DNA of 34,007 nucleotides, taken from assembly GCA_027488785.1 (NCBI GenBank), contig JAIYAY010000020.1, forward strand, positions 1-34,007, written 5' to 3'. A program made the translations under genes and the position numbers. The DNA is from Sphingomonadales bacterium. GTDB lineage: Bacteria > Pseudomonadota > Alphaproteobacteria > Sphingomonadales > Sphingomonadaceae. The number at the start of each line of letters is the position of its first letter. The stretch's first letter is position 1. Positions 17,863-25,258 of the stretch are shown here, in pieces. Below the pieces are notes generated by a model, which worked only from the letters and a program-made list of their open reading frames with translations, made no database searches and was not told where the DNA came from.

Positions 17863-17891
17863 TTGACGTTCACGTAAACGGTAAGCATAGG
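17863..17891 (+). promoter_or_regulatory. candidate etfBA promoter with palindromic ACGT operator
   Basis: TTGACG (17863-17868), a 17-nt spacer and CATAGG (17886-17891) form a candidate promoter. Its -35 and spacer coincide with an interrupted palindrome at 17863-17884 of the form TT-n2-CGTT-n-ACGT-n-AACG-n2-AA (16 of 22 positions symmetric). ACGT-centred palindromes of this kind resemble operators of acyl-CoA/branched-chain catabolism repressors such as LiuR; that assignment is from memory and unproven. Confidence 0.5.
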
Positions 17892-17950
17892 CGCATCAGA
17901 TTAAGCAGGCATCCAATTGCCTTATTGAGTCGGTATGGAAGGATGAGCAC

Positions 17951-18697
17951 ATGAAGATCATCGTCCCCGTTAAGCGGGTCATCGATTATAACGTAAAACC
18001 GCGGGTTAAGCCTGATGGTTCGGGTGTTGATTTGGCTAATGTCAAAATGAGCATGAACCCGTTTGACGAAATCGCGGTCGAAGAAGCTTTGCGTTTGCGT
18101 GAAAAGGGCATTGCGACCGAAGTTATCGCGGTGTCAATTGGGCCGGACAAGGCGCAAGAAACATTGCGCACCGCATTGGCCATGGGCGCGGATCGCGCGA
18201 TCTTGGTGATTGCTGAAGATGTCGAGCCATTGGGCGTTGCGAAGATCCTCGCAAAGATTGTCGAAGAAGAACAGCCTGGCCTGGTCATTGTGGGCAAGCA
18301 AGCGATTGACGATGACTCCAACCAGACTGGCCAGATGCTCGCCGCATTGACCGGGCGTCCGCAGGGCACATTTGCCAATACGGTAAATGTATCGGGCGAC
18401 GAAGTGCATGTCGCGCGCGAAGTCGATGGCGGTTTGCAAACCGTGGCGTTGAAGATGCCGGCGATCATTACGACCGACCTACGCTTGAACGAGCCACGTT
18501 ACGCGTCCTTGCCGAACATCATGAAGGCAAAGTCAAAGCCACTCGCGCAGAAATCACCTGCCGATTATGGCGTTGATGTCAGCCCACGCCTCAAAACATT
18601 GAAGGTTGTCGAGCCACCCGTGCGTAGCGCGGGTATCAAGGTTGCCGACGTGGACGCGTTGGTCGCAAAGCTCAAGGAAATGGGAGTGGCCGCATGA
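17951..18697 (+). CDS. etfB: electron transfer flavoprotein, beta subunit
   Basis: Small subunit of the FAD/AMP-containing ETF heterodimer, which takes electrons from acyl-CoA and other dehydrogenases to ETF-ubiquinone oxidoreductase. The 248-aa protein has the family start [41 protein letters not shown], the [16 protein letters not shown] nucleotide-binding stretch, and a C-terminal helix. AAGGATG lies 8 nt before the ATG at 17951. It overlaps etfA by 4 nt. The ETF-QO gene is not in the window. Confidence 0.97.
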   Translation: MKIIVPVKRVIDYNVKPRVKPDGSGVDLANVKMSMNPFDEIAVEEALRLREKGIATEVIAVSIGPDKAQETLRTALAMGADRAILVIAEDVEPLGVAKILAKIVEEEQPGLVIVGKQAIDDDSNQTGQMLAALTGRPQGTFANTVNVSGDEVHVAREVDGGLQTVALKMPAIITTDLRLNEPRYASLPNIMKAKSKPLAQKSPADYGVDVSPRLKTLKVVEPPVRSAGIKVADVDALVAKLKEMGVAA

Positions 18698-19623
18698 AGA
18701 CCCTCGTTTATGCCGAACATGACAATGCATCGTTAAAGGATGCAACATTGGCTGTCGTCACCGCCGCATCGCAATTGGGCGAAGTGCATATCCTCGTTGC
18801 GGGCGCAGGCTGCGGCGCGGTTGCCGAACAGGCTGCAAAGATTGTGGGCGTTAGCACCGTGCATGTTGCCGATGACGCTATATATGCGCAGCAATTGGCG
18901 GAAAATGTCGCACCCTTGGTTGCGTCGTTGATGGCAACGCATGACGCATTCCTTGCGCCAGCCACATCAAATGGCAAGAACATCGCGCCACGCGTAGCTG
19001 CTTTGCTGGATGTCATGCAAATCTCTGACATTCTGTCGGTTGAAAGCGCAGACACGTTCACGCGTCCCATCTATGCCGGTAACGCGATTGCCACGGTGCA
19101 ATCGTCGGATGCCAAGAAGGTCATCACCGTGCGCGGCACAGCCTTTGCCAAGGCACAAGAAACCGGCGGTTCAGCGACGATCAACGCGGTTGCAAGCACA
19201 GGCGATGCCGGTACGTCATCATTCCTGTCGGCAGAAATCGCCAAGCAAGAACGCCCTGAACTCACCTCTGCCAAGATCATCGTATCAGGCGGCCGTGCGT
19301 TGAAGGATGCGGAAACCTTTGCCGCAACCATCTTGCCATTGGCTGACAAGCTTGGCGCGGGCGTTGGCGCAAGCCGCGCCGCCGTGGACGCAGGTTTTGT
19401 ACCCAATGACTATCAGGTTGGCCAGACCGGCAAGATCGTTGCTCCCGAAGTATATGTCGCGGTCGGCATCTCTGGCGCGATCCAGCATTTGGCAGGCATG
19501 AAGGACTCCAAGGTCATCATCGCAATCAACAAGGACGAAGACGCGCCAATATTCCAAGTTGCCGATATCGGCCTCGTCGGTGACCTGTTTACGGTCGTGC
19601 CGGAACTGGTTGGCAAGCTTTAA
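18694..19623 (+). CDS. etfA: electron transfer flavoprotein, alpha subunit
   Basis: Large, FAD-binding subunit of ETF. The 309-aa protein opens [19 protein letters not shown]. The C-terminal FAD domain carries [54 protein letters not shown] and [20 protein letters not shown], all as in the family. It overlaps etfB by 4 nt, so the two are translationally coupled, and a strong terminator follows 28 nt after the stop. Confidence 0.97.
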   Translation: MKTLVYAEHDNASLKDATLAVVTAASQLGEVHILVAGAGCGAVAEQAAKIVGVSTVHVADDAIYAQQLAENVAPLVASLMATHDAFLAPATSNGKNIAPRVAALLDVMQISDILSVESADTFTRPIYAGNAIATVQSSDAKKVITVRGTAFAKAQETGGSATINAVASTGDAGTSSFLSAEIAKQERPELTSAKIIVSGGRALKDAETFAATILPLADKLGAGVGASRAAVDAGFVPNDYQVGQTGKIVAPEVYVAVGISGAIQHLAGMKDSKVIIAINKDEDAPIFQVADIGLVGDLFTVVPELVGKL

Positions 19624-19650
19624 AAAGCCCTAGTTCAATGTAAAAATTCA

Positions 19651-19678
19651 AGGGCGGGCAGAAATGTCCGCCCTTTTT
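19651..19678 (+). terminator. intrinsic terminator after etfA
   Basis: AGGGCGGGCA-GAAA-TGTCCGCCCT is a 10-bp stem (one GU pair) with a GNRA-type tetraloop, followed by TTTTTAT. It is a textbook rho-independent terminator for the etfBA transcript. Confidence 0.93.
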
Positions 19679-19755
19679 ATTGTGACGACGACATTGCGCT
19701 TACCCGCGGGCGAGCAACAAATATGCCTGCTGGTATATTTCTGCAAACACTGGGG

Positions 19756-21069
19756 CTAAGGCAGCAAGTCAGCTGGCACGGTGGGCTCGCTCAATATTTT
19801 TTCCATCCGGCGCCAACGTTCGGTCGTATCTGGATTTCCCCGTTCAATATAAGCGCGCACCAAATCCTTGCCCCAGCCATAGTTGATCACATAGCTGCGA
19901 TAATGGTCGGTGAACTTCACCGATTGTTCCGCGCGCGCCGGCGAGAGCAACAAATATTTCTGCGTTAATTCCAGCGCCTGTGCGCGTGTGACAGCGCCAT
20001 CAAGATACATTTTCGCGATGGTCAACCGCGCGCCAGATAGCGACTCGGTCATTTGCTGCATTTTCCAAAACGCTTCTGCAGAATTGGGGTCAAGGCCAGC
20101 CATCGGGTAAAGAATATCGCGCTCAAATGCCAAGCGCTCCGCCGCAGGGAATGCCAAATCGATGCCGTAATTGGCGCTGCCCTCGGATAAAACGCTCGTC
20201 GGGCTGTAGAGCGGATTAACCTCATATTCCTTCCACCCATTTTTGCGCGCCATTTGTTCTTCGACCATCAGGTTCAGCACATGGTGGCCAGGATAGCCTT
20301 CATGACAACCCAGATCGACTGCGCGGCTGATACGGATTGGCAGGTCAGTATTTATCTGGATCAGGCTTTTATAATTGCCCTTATAATAATTATAGCCTGA
20401 CCAAGGCTTGCCTGTGACAAACTCCATCACGAATGTCTCGCCCGCTGGCAAATTGATATATTGCGCCGTGCGACGCTTACATTCGGCAATGGCCGCATCG
20501 AAAACGGGCTGCAGCCGGTCTTTGGGAATGATGTAACGCTCATTAAAGGCATCTACGCGTGCAGCAAGTGGGCCATCGCCAGGAATCAGTGTTTCAAGAT
20601 TAGCCAATATGGCATCATAATGTGCGAGCGGCTTCAAGTCCGGCACGGTCGCAAACTGACCCCGCGCTTCATCATTGAACGCAAATTTCCGGCCCTGAAG
20701 CATCTGCAACCGTGTATCTGCCGCAATCAGCATTCCGCGCAGCGCAACTGCACGACGGCGGTCCGATTCCACCTTGATCGAAGGCAAAGCCACATCAATG
20801 GCCGCGGTCAGCGCGCGGGATTCGGCAATCAATTGTACCAGTGATCGCGGATTTGCCTTCGCCGCTGCTTGCAATGCGGGCGGACCATAATATGCATCGA
20901 CATACTCCGCTTCATGGGTACCTGCCTCAAGCGTCAACCGAATATAGGCATCGGAGATATCGGCAATCGACATCGCCGGCGCAGCAACACTTGCAGGGGC
21001 CGCTGGAGCAACGGTGGCGCTAGCTGACGCCAGCAAAGCGAAGGGAAGGATGATGGTGCGAAGGTTCAT
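19756..21069 (-). CDS. DUF885-family putative zinc peptidase, exported
   Basis: A 437-aa protein with an Ala-rich signal peptide (residues 1 to about 25). The core motif GCHEGYPGHHVLN contains an HExxxHH-like metal site typical of DUF885, a family thought to be metallopeptidases. Further family stretches are NERYIIPKDRLQPVF, FVMEFVTGKPWSGYNYYKGNY, EGSANYGIDLAFP and DFxxRSYVINYGWGKDLVRAYI-like sequence near the end. Location is probably periplasmic. Its ATG overlaps the nhaA stop by 4 nt, which is an odd pairing of a peptidase with a Na+/H+ antiporter. Convergent with etfA. Confidence 0.85.
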   Translation of the reverse strand: MNLRTIILPFALLASASATVAPAAPASVAAPAMSIADISDAYIRLTLEAGTHEAEYVDAYYGPPALQAAAKANPRSLVQLIAESRALTAAIDVALPSIKVESDRRRAVALRGMLIAADTRLQMLQGRKFAFNDEARGQFATVPDLKPLAHYDAILANLETLIPGDGPLAARVDAFNERYIIPKDRLQPVFDAAIAECKRRTAQYINLPAGETFVMEFVTGKPWSGYNYYKGNYKSLIQINTDLPIRISRAVDLGCHEGYPGHHVLNLMVEEQMARKNGWKEYEVNPLYSPTSVLSEGSANYGIDLAFPAAERLAFERDILYPMAGLDPNSAEAFWKMQQMTESLSGARLTIAKMYLDGAVTRAQALELTQKYLLLSPARAEQSVKFTDHYRSYVINYGWGKDLVRAYIERGNPDTTERWRRMEKILSEPTVPADLLP

Positions 21070-22286
21070 ATTGTGCTTTCAATCATAACTTTTTGCGGCG
21101 CGGAAAAGCGCAGGATTAGATACCCAATTATTGCCGACAGTATAGAGCCCATGAGAACCCCAATTTTTACATCATCGATCTGATCTGGGCCAGTGAAGGC
21201 GAGGCCGCCGATAAACAAGCTCATCGTAAAGCCGATACCACACAGCAATGCGACACCATAGACTTGCATCCAGCTTGCGTGTGACGGACGCGCAGCAATG
21301 CCAAGTTTGACCACGATCCAAACGCTGGTGAAAATTCCAAGCTGTTTGCCCAAAAACAGGCCCATCGCGATACCAAGCGGTAGCGGCGCAACGAGCGCAG
21401 CGAGGCTGATGCCGGCCAACGACACACCCGCATTGGCAAAACCAAAGATCGGTACGATGAGAAATGCAACAGGCTTTACCAGCGCATGTTCCAGCCGGTG
21501 GAGTGGGGAATCTTCCGCGTCAGGTGCGGCAATCGTTCGGCGGAAGGGAATAGCAAATGCCGCCATCACGCCCGCAATGGTAGCGTGCACGCCGGATAAC
21601 AATGTCGCATACCATAACAGGGCCGCAAGGATGAGATATGGCCAAAGGGTATATACCCGAAAGCGGTTGAGCATCATCATAGCGAGCCAAATGCCGCCAG
21701 CTGCGGTCAGCGCGGTGATGTTCAACTCGGCCGTGTAGAATAAAGCTATAATCGCCACTGCCCCCATGTCGTCCACAATGGCAACCGTCGTCAGGAACAG
21801 TTTCAGAGAAGCAGGGGCTCGGCTGCCCAACAGCGCAAGCACGCCAATGGCAAATGCAATGTCTGTAGCAGCCGGTATAGCCCAGCCACGCTGCAATGCG
21901 GGATCACCGCCCACCACAGTGAGATAAATAATCGCCGGAACAATCATCCCCGCCGCAGCGGCGACCATGGGAAGCGCGCGGTCGGCCCAAGTCGACAAAT
22001 GTCCGTCAACAAATTCGCGCTTAATCTCCAGCCCGACAAGCAAGAAGAAAATCGCCATCAAACCGTCATTTATCCAAAGGTGAATGGTCATTGGACCAAG
22101 CTTTGGTGTCAACTCCGGCCCGATTACCAACTGTAAATAATGATTATAGCTTTCCGCGATGGACGAATTGGCAATAATCATGGCCAATGCGGCGGCCGCC
22201 ATTAACAAAATACCGCCCGCTGCCTCACCAGATAAAAATGCCCGCAAAGTAGAAGCTTTGGCGTGTTGTTTTGTAGTTTCGAACAT
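21066..22286 (-). CDS. nhaA: Na+/H+ antiporter NhaA
   Basis: Inner-membrane electrogenic sodium-proton antiporter. The 406-aa protein has about twelve membrane segments. The catalytic aspartate pair is in TVAIVDDMGAVAIIALFY, and the family motifs GLEIKREFVDGHLS, LPMVAAAAGMIVPAIIY, AIPAATDIAFAIGVLALLG and LCGIGFTMSLFIGGLAF are all present. AAGGA sits 6 nt before the ATG at 22286, which makes it a better start than the ATG at 22292. First gene of a two-gene operon with the DUF885 protein; divergent from the LuxR-type gene. Confidence 0.96.
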   Translation of the reverse strand: MFETTKQHAKASTLRAFLSGEAAGGILLMAAAALAMIIANSSIAESYNHYLQLVIGPELTPKLGPMTIHLWINDGLMAIFFLLVGLEIKREFVDGHLSTWADRALPMVAAAAGMIVPAIIYLTVVGGDPALQRGWAIPAATDIAFAIGVLALLGSRAPASLKLFLTTVAIVDDMGAVAIIALFYTAELNITALTAAGGIWLAMMMLNRFRVYTLWPYLILAALLWYATLLSGVHATIAGVMAAFAIPFRRTIAAPDAEDSPLHRLEHALVKPVAFLIVPIFGFANAGVSLAGISLAALVAPLPLGIAMGLFLGKQLGIFTSVWIVVKLGIAARPSHASWMQVYGVALLCGIGFTMSLFIGGLAFTGPDQIDDVKIGVLMGSILSAIIGYLILRFSAPQKVMIESTI

Positions 22287-22350
22287 TGCCATTCCTTATG
22301 ACGAATCGGTCAAAAGATGGCAAGCAAAGGCAAAAAATATAGCAATTGCC

Positions 22351-22380
22351 TTGCTTTAGCTCCCTATCTCTGTTTATAAC
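22351..22380 (+). promoter_or_regulatory. candidate promoter of the 22451-26307 cluster
   Basis: TTGCTT (22351-22356), an 18-nt spacer and TATAAC (22375-22380). The -10 is one mismatch from consensus. Transcription would start near 22387, which excludes any translation start upstream of that point for the HTH gene. Confidence 0.5.
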
Positions 22381-22450
22381 CTTTGTTCAGGGGGCAGGAG
22401 CCGTGCCCAAAATAATGTCCAAAAAGTCTTTTGTCGAAGAGAACATTTCG

Positions 22451-22921
22451 ATGAGCGCACAGTCGCCTCTTCACCTGACCGAGGGTCAAAAAGCTTGCCT
22501 CCGGCTGGTGGTGCAGCACCAGACTTCTAAGGAAATAGCCAGGACATTGGGCATATCACCCTTCACTGTGGATCAACGACTTGATGCCGCAAGACGCAAA
22601 CTAAATGCCACCAGCCGCAAGGACGCTGCCAAGTTATTCGCAGCGCTCGACCAAAGCGGGATATACCAACCGTTCGTATACGAAACGCCGATGCTTGAAT
22701 CGGCCGACGATGCCGTTAGCCAAAGCACTCTTCCCGACGGATGGCGACGGAGATTGGCGAAAATTATTTCGTTCATTTCCGTGCCGCCCATAGGGGGGGA
22801 AAGACATGAGTTATCCAGCAGGGAAATTCTGGTTTTTGCGCTGAATTTGTCATTTTTCAGCACGTTGGTGATGGCTTTTGTTGTTGTGGTCTTAACGGGC
22901 ACGTTGCGGCTGTTTCAATAA
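22451..22921 (+). CDS. membrane-anchored LuxR-type HTH protein
   Basis: A 156-aa protein. Residues 10-60 form a LuxR/GerE-type helix-turn-helix (LTEGQKACLRLV, SKEIARTLGISPFTVDQRL). A linker of about 60 residues follows, then a single C-terminal membrane helix (FFSTLVMAFVVVVLTGTL). There is no receiver or autoinducer domain, so it is neither a standard response regulator nor a quorum sensor. The start is uncertain: ATG 22451 places the HTH as usual for the family, while ATG 22415 and GTG 22403 (with AGGAG only 2 nt away) are possible. It heads a plus-strand cluster ending with an NfrB/NfrA-like pair and may regulate it. Confidence 0.8.
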   Translation: MSAQSPLHLTEGQKACLRLVVQHQTSKEIARTLGISPFTVDQRLDAARRKLNATSRKDAAKLFAALDQSGIYQPFVYETPMLESADDAVSQSTLPDGWRRRLAKIISFISVPPIGGERHELSSREILVFALNLSFFSTLVMAFVVVVLTGTLRLFQ

Positions 22922-22969
22922 CCTGTCTCCTCGTCGGCTGAAAATGCCTAAACATGAGGAAATTTCGAC

Positions 22970-23305
22970 ATGGTACATATCGAGCATGAGACCGCCAAAC
23001 AATTGGCATCGGACATTACTTCCGCACATCTAGCTATTGATCAGGCTCTCGCGGACCTAGCTACCCTTACCTCTTCCGTAATTGATGCTTGCCGTCATTC
23101 GGATGCATCTTTGGCACAATCGCAAGCTGCGATCGAAGGCGCTGCCGTTGGTCTTTCAAAAATGGTCGATGCGCGCAAAGGATTTATGCATGCCCACCGC
23201 AAGATTGCGGTCGCGCAACGGGATAGCAACTTGCAAGAGATAAATTTTGGTTGCGCCCCCGGTCCGCTAACTCGGCCATCCGCTCTTCGGGTTGTAAACG
23301 GTTGA
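22970..23305 (+). CDS. small helical protein of unknown function
   Basis: A 111-aa protein I do not recognise. It is predicted to be almost all alpha-helical, with amphipathic stretches (EHETAKQLASDITSAHLAID, QSQAAIEGAAVGLSKMVDAR) and a basic C-terminal tail containing a single Cys. No signal peptide or membrane segment. A good ribosome site (GAGGAAA, 8 nt before the ATG) supports translation. It lies 48 nt after the HTH gene and 52 nt before a small membrane protein, all on one strand. Confidence 0.7.
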   Translation: MVHIEHETAKQLASDITSAHLAIDQALADLATLTSSVIDACRHSDASLAQSQAAIEGAAVGLSKMVDARKGFMHAHRKIAVAQRDSNLQEINFGCAPGPLTRPSALRVVNG

Positions 23306-23314
23306 GCTAGGATA

Positions 23315-23356
23315 TTCTTGCCCGTTCACGGGTAGCAACAAGAGGACGGGCAAGAA
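23315..23356 (+). promoter_or_regulatory. hairpin abutting the start codon of the next gene
   Basis: Perfect 10-nt inverted repeat TTCTTGCCCG (23315-23324) and CGGGCAAGAA (23347-23356), one base before the ATG at 23358. The loop contains the only ribosome site, AAGAGGA (23340-23346). A smaller competing hairpin CCCG-TTCA-CGGG (23321-23332) can form inside. The arrangement could make translation of the downstream gene depend on RNA folding. Confidence 0.5.
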
Positions 23357-23357
23357 C

Positions 23358-23780
23358 ATGGACACCATATTGCTGGCATTTTATTCCGCGCTGCTGCTGT
23401 GCGCGGCTTATGCCAGCGTATATGGTGGCCGCACAGGCAAGGCGGGCTCGGCTATTTTTGTCGTGGCATCCATGATGACCGTCGCTGCGGTGCGTATGAA
23501 CCCCAGTTGGGCTGGAACCTCGCTGGGGTTGTTTGCAGTTGACGCAGGCTGCTTGCTGGCGTTGTTGCTATTGGCGCTGACGAGCAATCGATTTTGGCCG
23601 ATTTGGGCTTTGGGGTTTCAAATCGTCGCGGTTGCGACGCACCTTGCCACCCTATCCATTCCGGATGTCGTGCCAAAGTCATTTCAGGCACTGCTCTCTT
23701 TTTGGGCCATCCCGATATTGTGGGTCATGGTCGCCGGCACACACAAAGACAGGCAGTATGAACTGGGTACAGGTCGATAG
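23358..23780 (+). CDS. small integral membrane protein of unknown function
   Basis: A 140-aa protein with four predicted membrane helices (about residues 3-20, 32-50, 55-75 and 80-125, the last region possibly two). It ends in a short polar tail. I recognise no family. The ribosome site AAGAGGA lies in the loop of a hairpin directly before the ATG. Being in line with an NfrB-like glycosyltransferase, which starts 35 nt after its stop, it may be an accessory of that membrane complex; this is only a guess from position. Confidence 0.7.
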   Translation: MDTILLAFYSALLLCAAYASVYGGRTGKAGSAIFVVASMMTVAAVRMNPSWAGTSLGLFAVDAGCLLALLLLALTSNRFWPIWALGFQIVAVATHLATLSIPDVVPKSFQALLSFWAIPILWVMVAGTHKDRQYELGTGR

Positions 23781-23815
23781 GGCAGCGCTTAACGATCCAT
23801 AAAAATCACTACTAA

Positions 23816-25258
23816 ATGGACGCGCATGTGGTTTCGTCCGCAATGAGGGCCGCGCTTTTGACAGATTGGATTTTGCCTTTTCTGGAAGCATTACAGCGTG
23901 AACTCTTTCTGTTCAGCGCCGTCTGGATATTAATAAGCGCGATCGATGATCTGTGCATCGATATCATCTGGATGGTCCGCCATATCTATTACCGGCTTAC
24001 CTTTTACCGATACGCCCTTCCGCGGATTGTAGAGCAACTCGTCGAACCACATGACCATAAACGGCTTGCCGTTTTTGTTCCCGCTTGGGGGGAGGCAGAG
24101 GTCATTGGCGATATGCTACAAAATTGCACGCGCCAGTGGGCGGCGCGCGCAGGTCGATATCGCATCTTTGTTGGCTGCTACGCGAACGATCCACGCACGG
24201 CAGCCGCAATCACCAAAGCAGCCCGGACCAATGCTGACATCCGTCTCATCCAGGTCGAACATGATGGCCCTACGACAAAAGCCGACTGTCTCAACCGATT
24301 ATGGCGCGCACTGCTCGCAGACGAAGTGACAGAAGGCTATTTAGCAAAGGCGGTTGTTCTGCATGATGCAGAAGACTCGGTCCACGCCGATGAATTGTGC
24401 GTTTTCGACTGTTTGGTGTCGATGCGGGGCGCTGTGCAATTACCGGTTATTCCGGTGCGCACCGCCAACTCCCGATGGATTAGCGGCCATTATTGCGATG
24501 AATTTGCAGAGGCCCATAGCAAAAATATGGTGGTACGCGAAGCGATAGGCGCACCCTTGCCGCTGGCCGGAGTGGCATGTGCCATTGAACGCGACCTCAT
24601 GGGGCGACTTGCACAGTTAAACGGCGGCAGGCCGTTCGACACGAACAGTCTGACAGAAGATTATGAGCTCGGCATCCGCATGGGCGCGGCCGGCGGGCGC
24701 GCAATCATGGCCCGGATATTCGACAGTGAAGGCAAGTTGATCGGCACCAGAGCCTGTTTCCCCGATACGCTGCAGACGTCCGTTCGTCAGAAAACCCGTT
24801 GGCTGACGGGTATTGCGCTGGCGGGTTGGGATAGGCTCGGTTGGGAGGGCAATATCGCGCAGAAATGGATGCTGTTCCAAGACCGGAAATCGATTTTTGG
24901 GGCGATTGCCGTCATAGCTGCCTATATCTGCCTGCTGCTCACCGCCATTTTGGCAGCTGCGCAAGCAGAGGGACTATATCAGCCGCCAGAACTGCGTGCC
25001 GAAGTGACCATATTGCTCTGGTTGAATACGGCATTTTTGTTTTGGCGGCTTGCCGTGCGTGCTGGATTCGTAGCCGCCCTATACGGCCCGAAAGAGGCCC
25101 TGCTGTCCATCCCCCGTAGCATTGTCAGCAACGTCATTGCCATCATGGCTATGCGCCGAGCCTGCACCAATTATCTGATGCATTGTTTGGGCGCGCCGCT
25201 AACATGGGACAAGACTGCGCATCACTTCATGCCTGATAAGATGGCACATAGCGACTGA
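23816..25258 (+). CDS. NfrB-like processive membrane glycosyltransferase
   Basis: A 480-aa GT2-type protein resembling NfrB, the inner-membrane polysaccharide synthase known as part of the phage N4 receptor in E. coli. A membrane helix (about 30-53) precedes the catalytic domain: LAVFVPAWGEAEVIGDML, GPTTKADCLN (151-160), HDAEDSVHADEL (metal/UDP site, 183-194), TEDYELGIRM (catalytic ED, 280-289) and QKTRW (325-329), the QxxRW of processive synthases. Three or four helices follow (about 352-460). E. coli NfrB is about 745 aa and has a C-terminal MshEN c-di-GMP domain; that part is absent here. It shares one nucleotide (TGATG) with the next gene. Confidence 0.85.
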   Translation: MDAHVVSSAMRAALLTDWILPFLEALQRELFLFSAVWILISAIDDLCIDIIWMVRHIYYRLTFYRYALPRIVEQLVEPHDHKRLAVFVPAWGEAEVIGDMLQNCTRQWAARAGRYRIFVGCYANDPRTAAAITKAARTNADIRLIQVEHDGPTTKADCLNRLWRALLADEVTEGYLAKAVVLHDAEDSVHADELCVFDCLVSMRGAVQLPVIPVRTANSRWISGHYCDEFAEAHSKNMVVREAIGAPLPLAGVACAIERDLMGRLAQLNGGRPFDTNSLTEDYELGIRMGAAGGRAIMARIFDSEGKLIGTRACFPDTLQTSVRQKTRWLTGIALAGWDRLGWEGNIAQKWMLFQDRKSIFGAIAVIAAYICLLLTAILAAAQAEGLYQPPELRAEVTILLWLNTAFLFWRLAVRAGFVAALYGPKEALLSIPRSIVSNVIAIMAMRRACTNYLMHCLGAPLTWDKTAHHFMPDKMAHSD

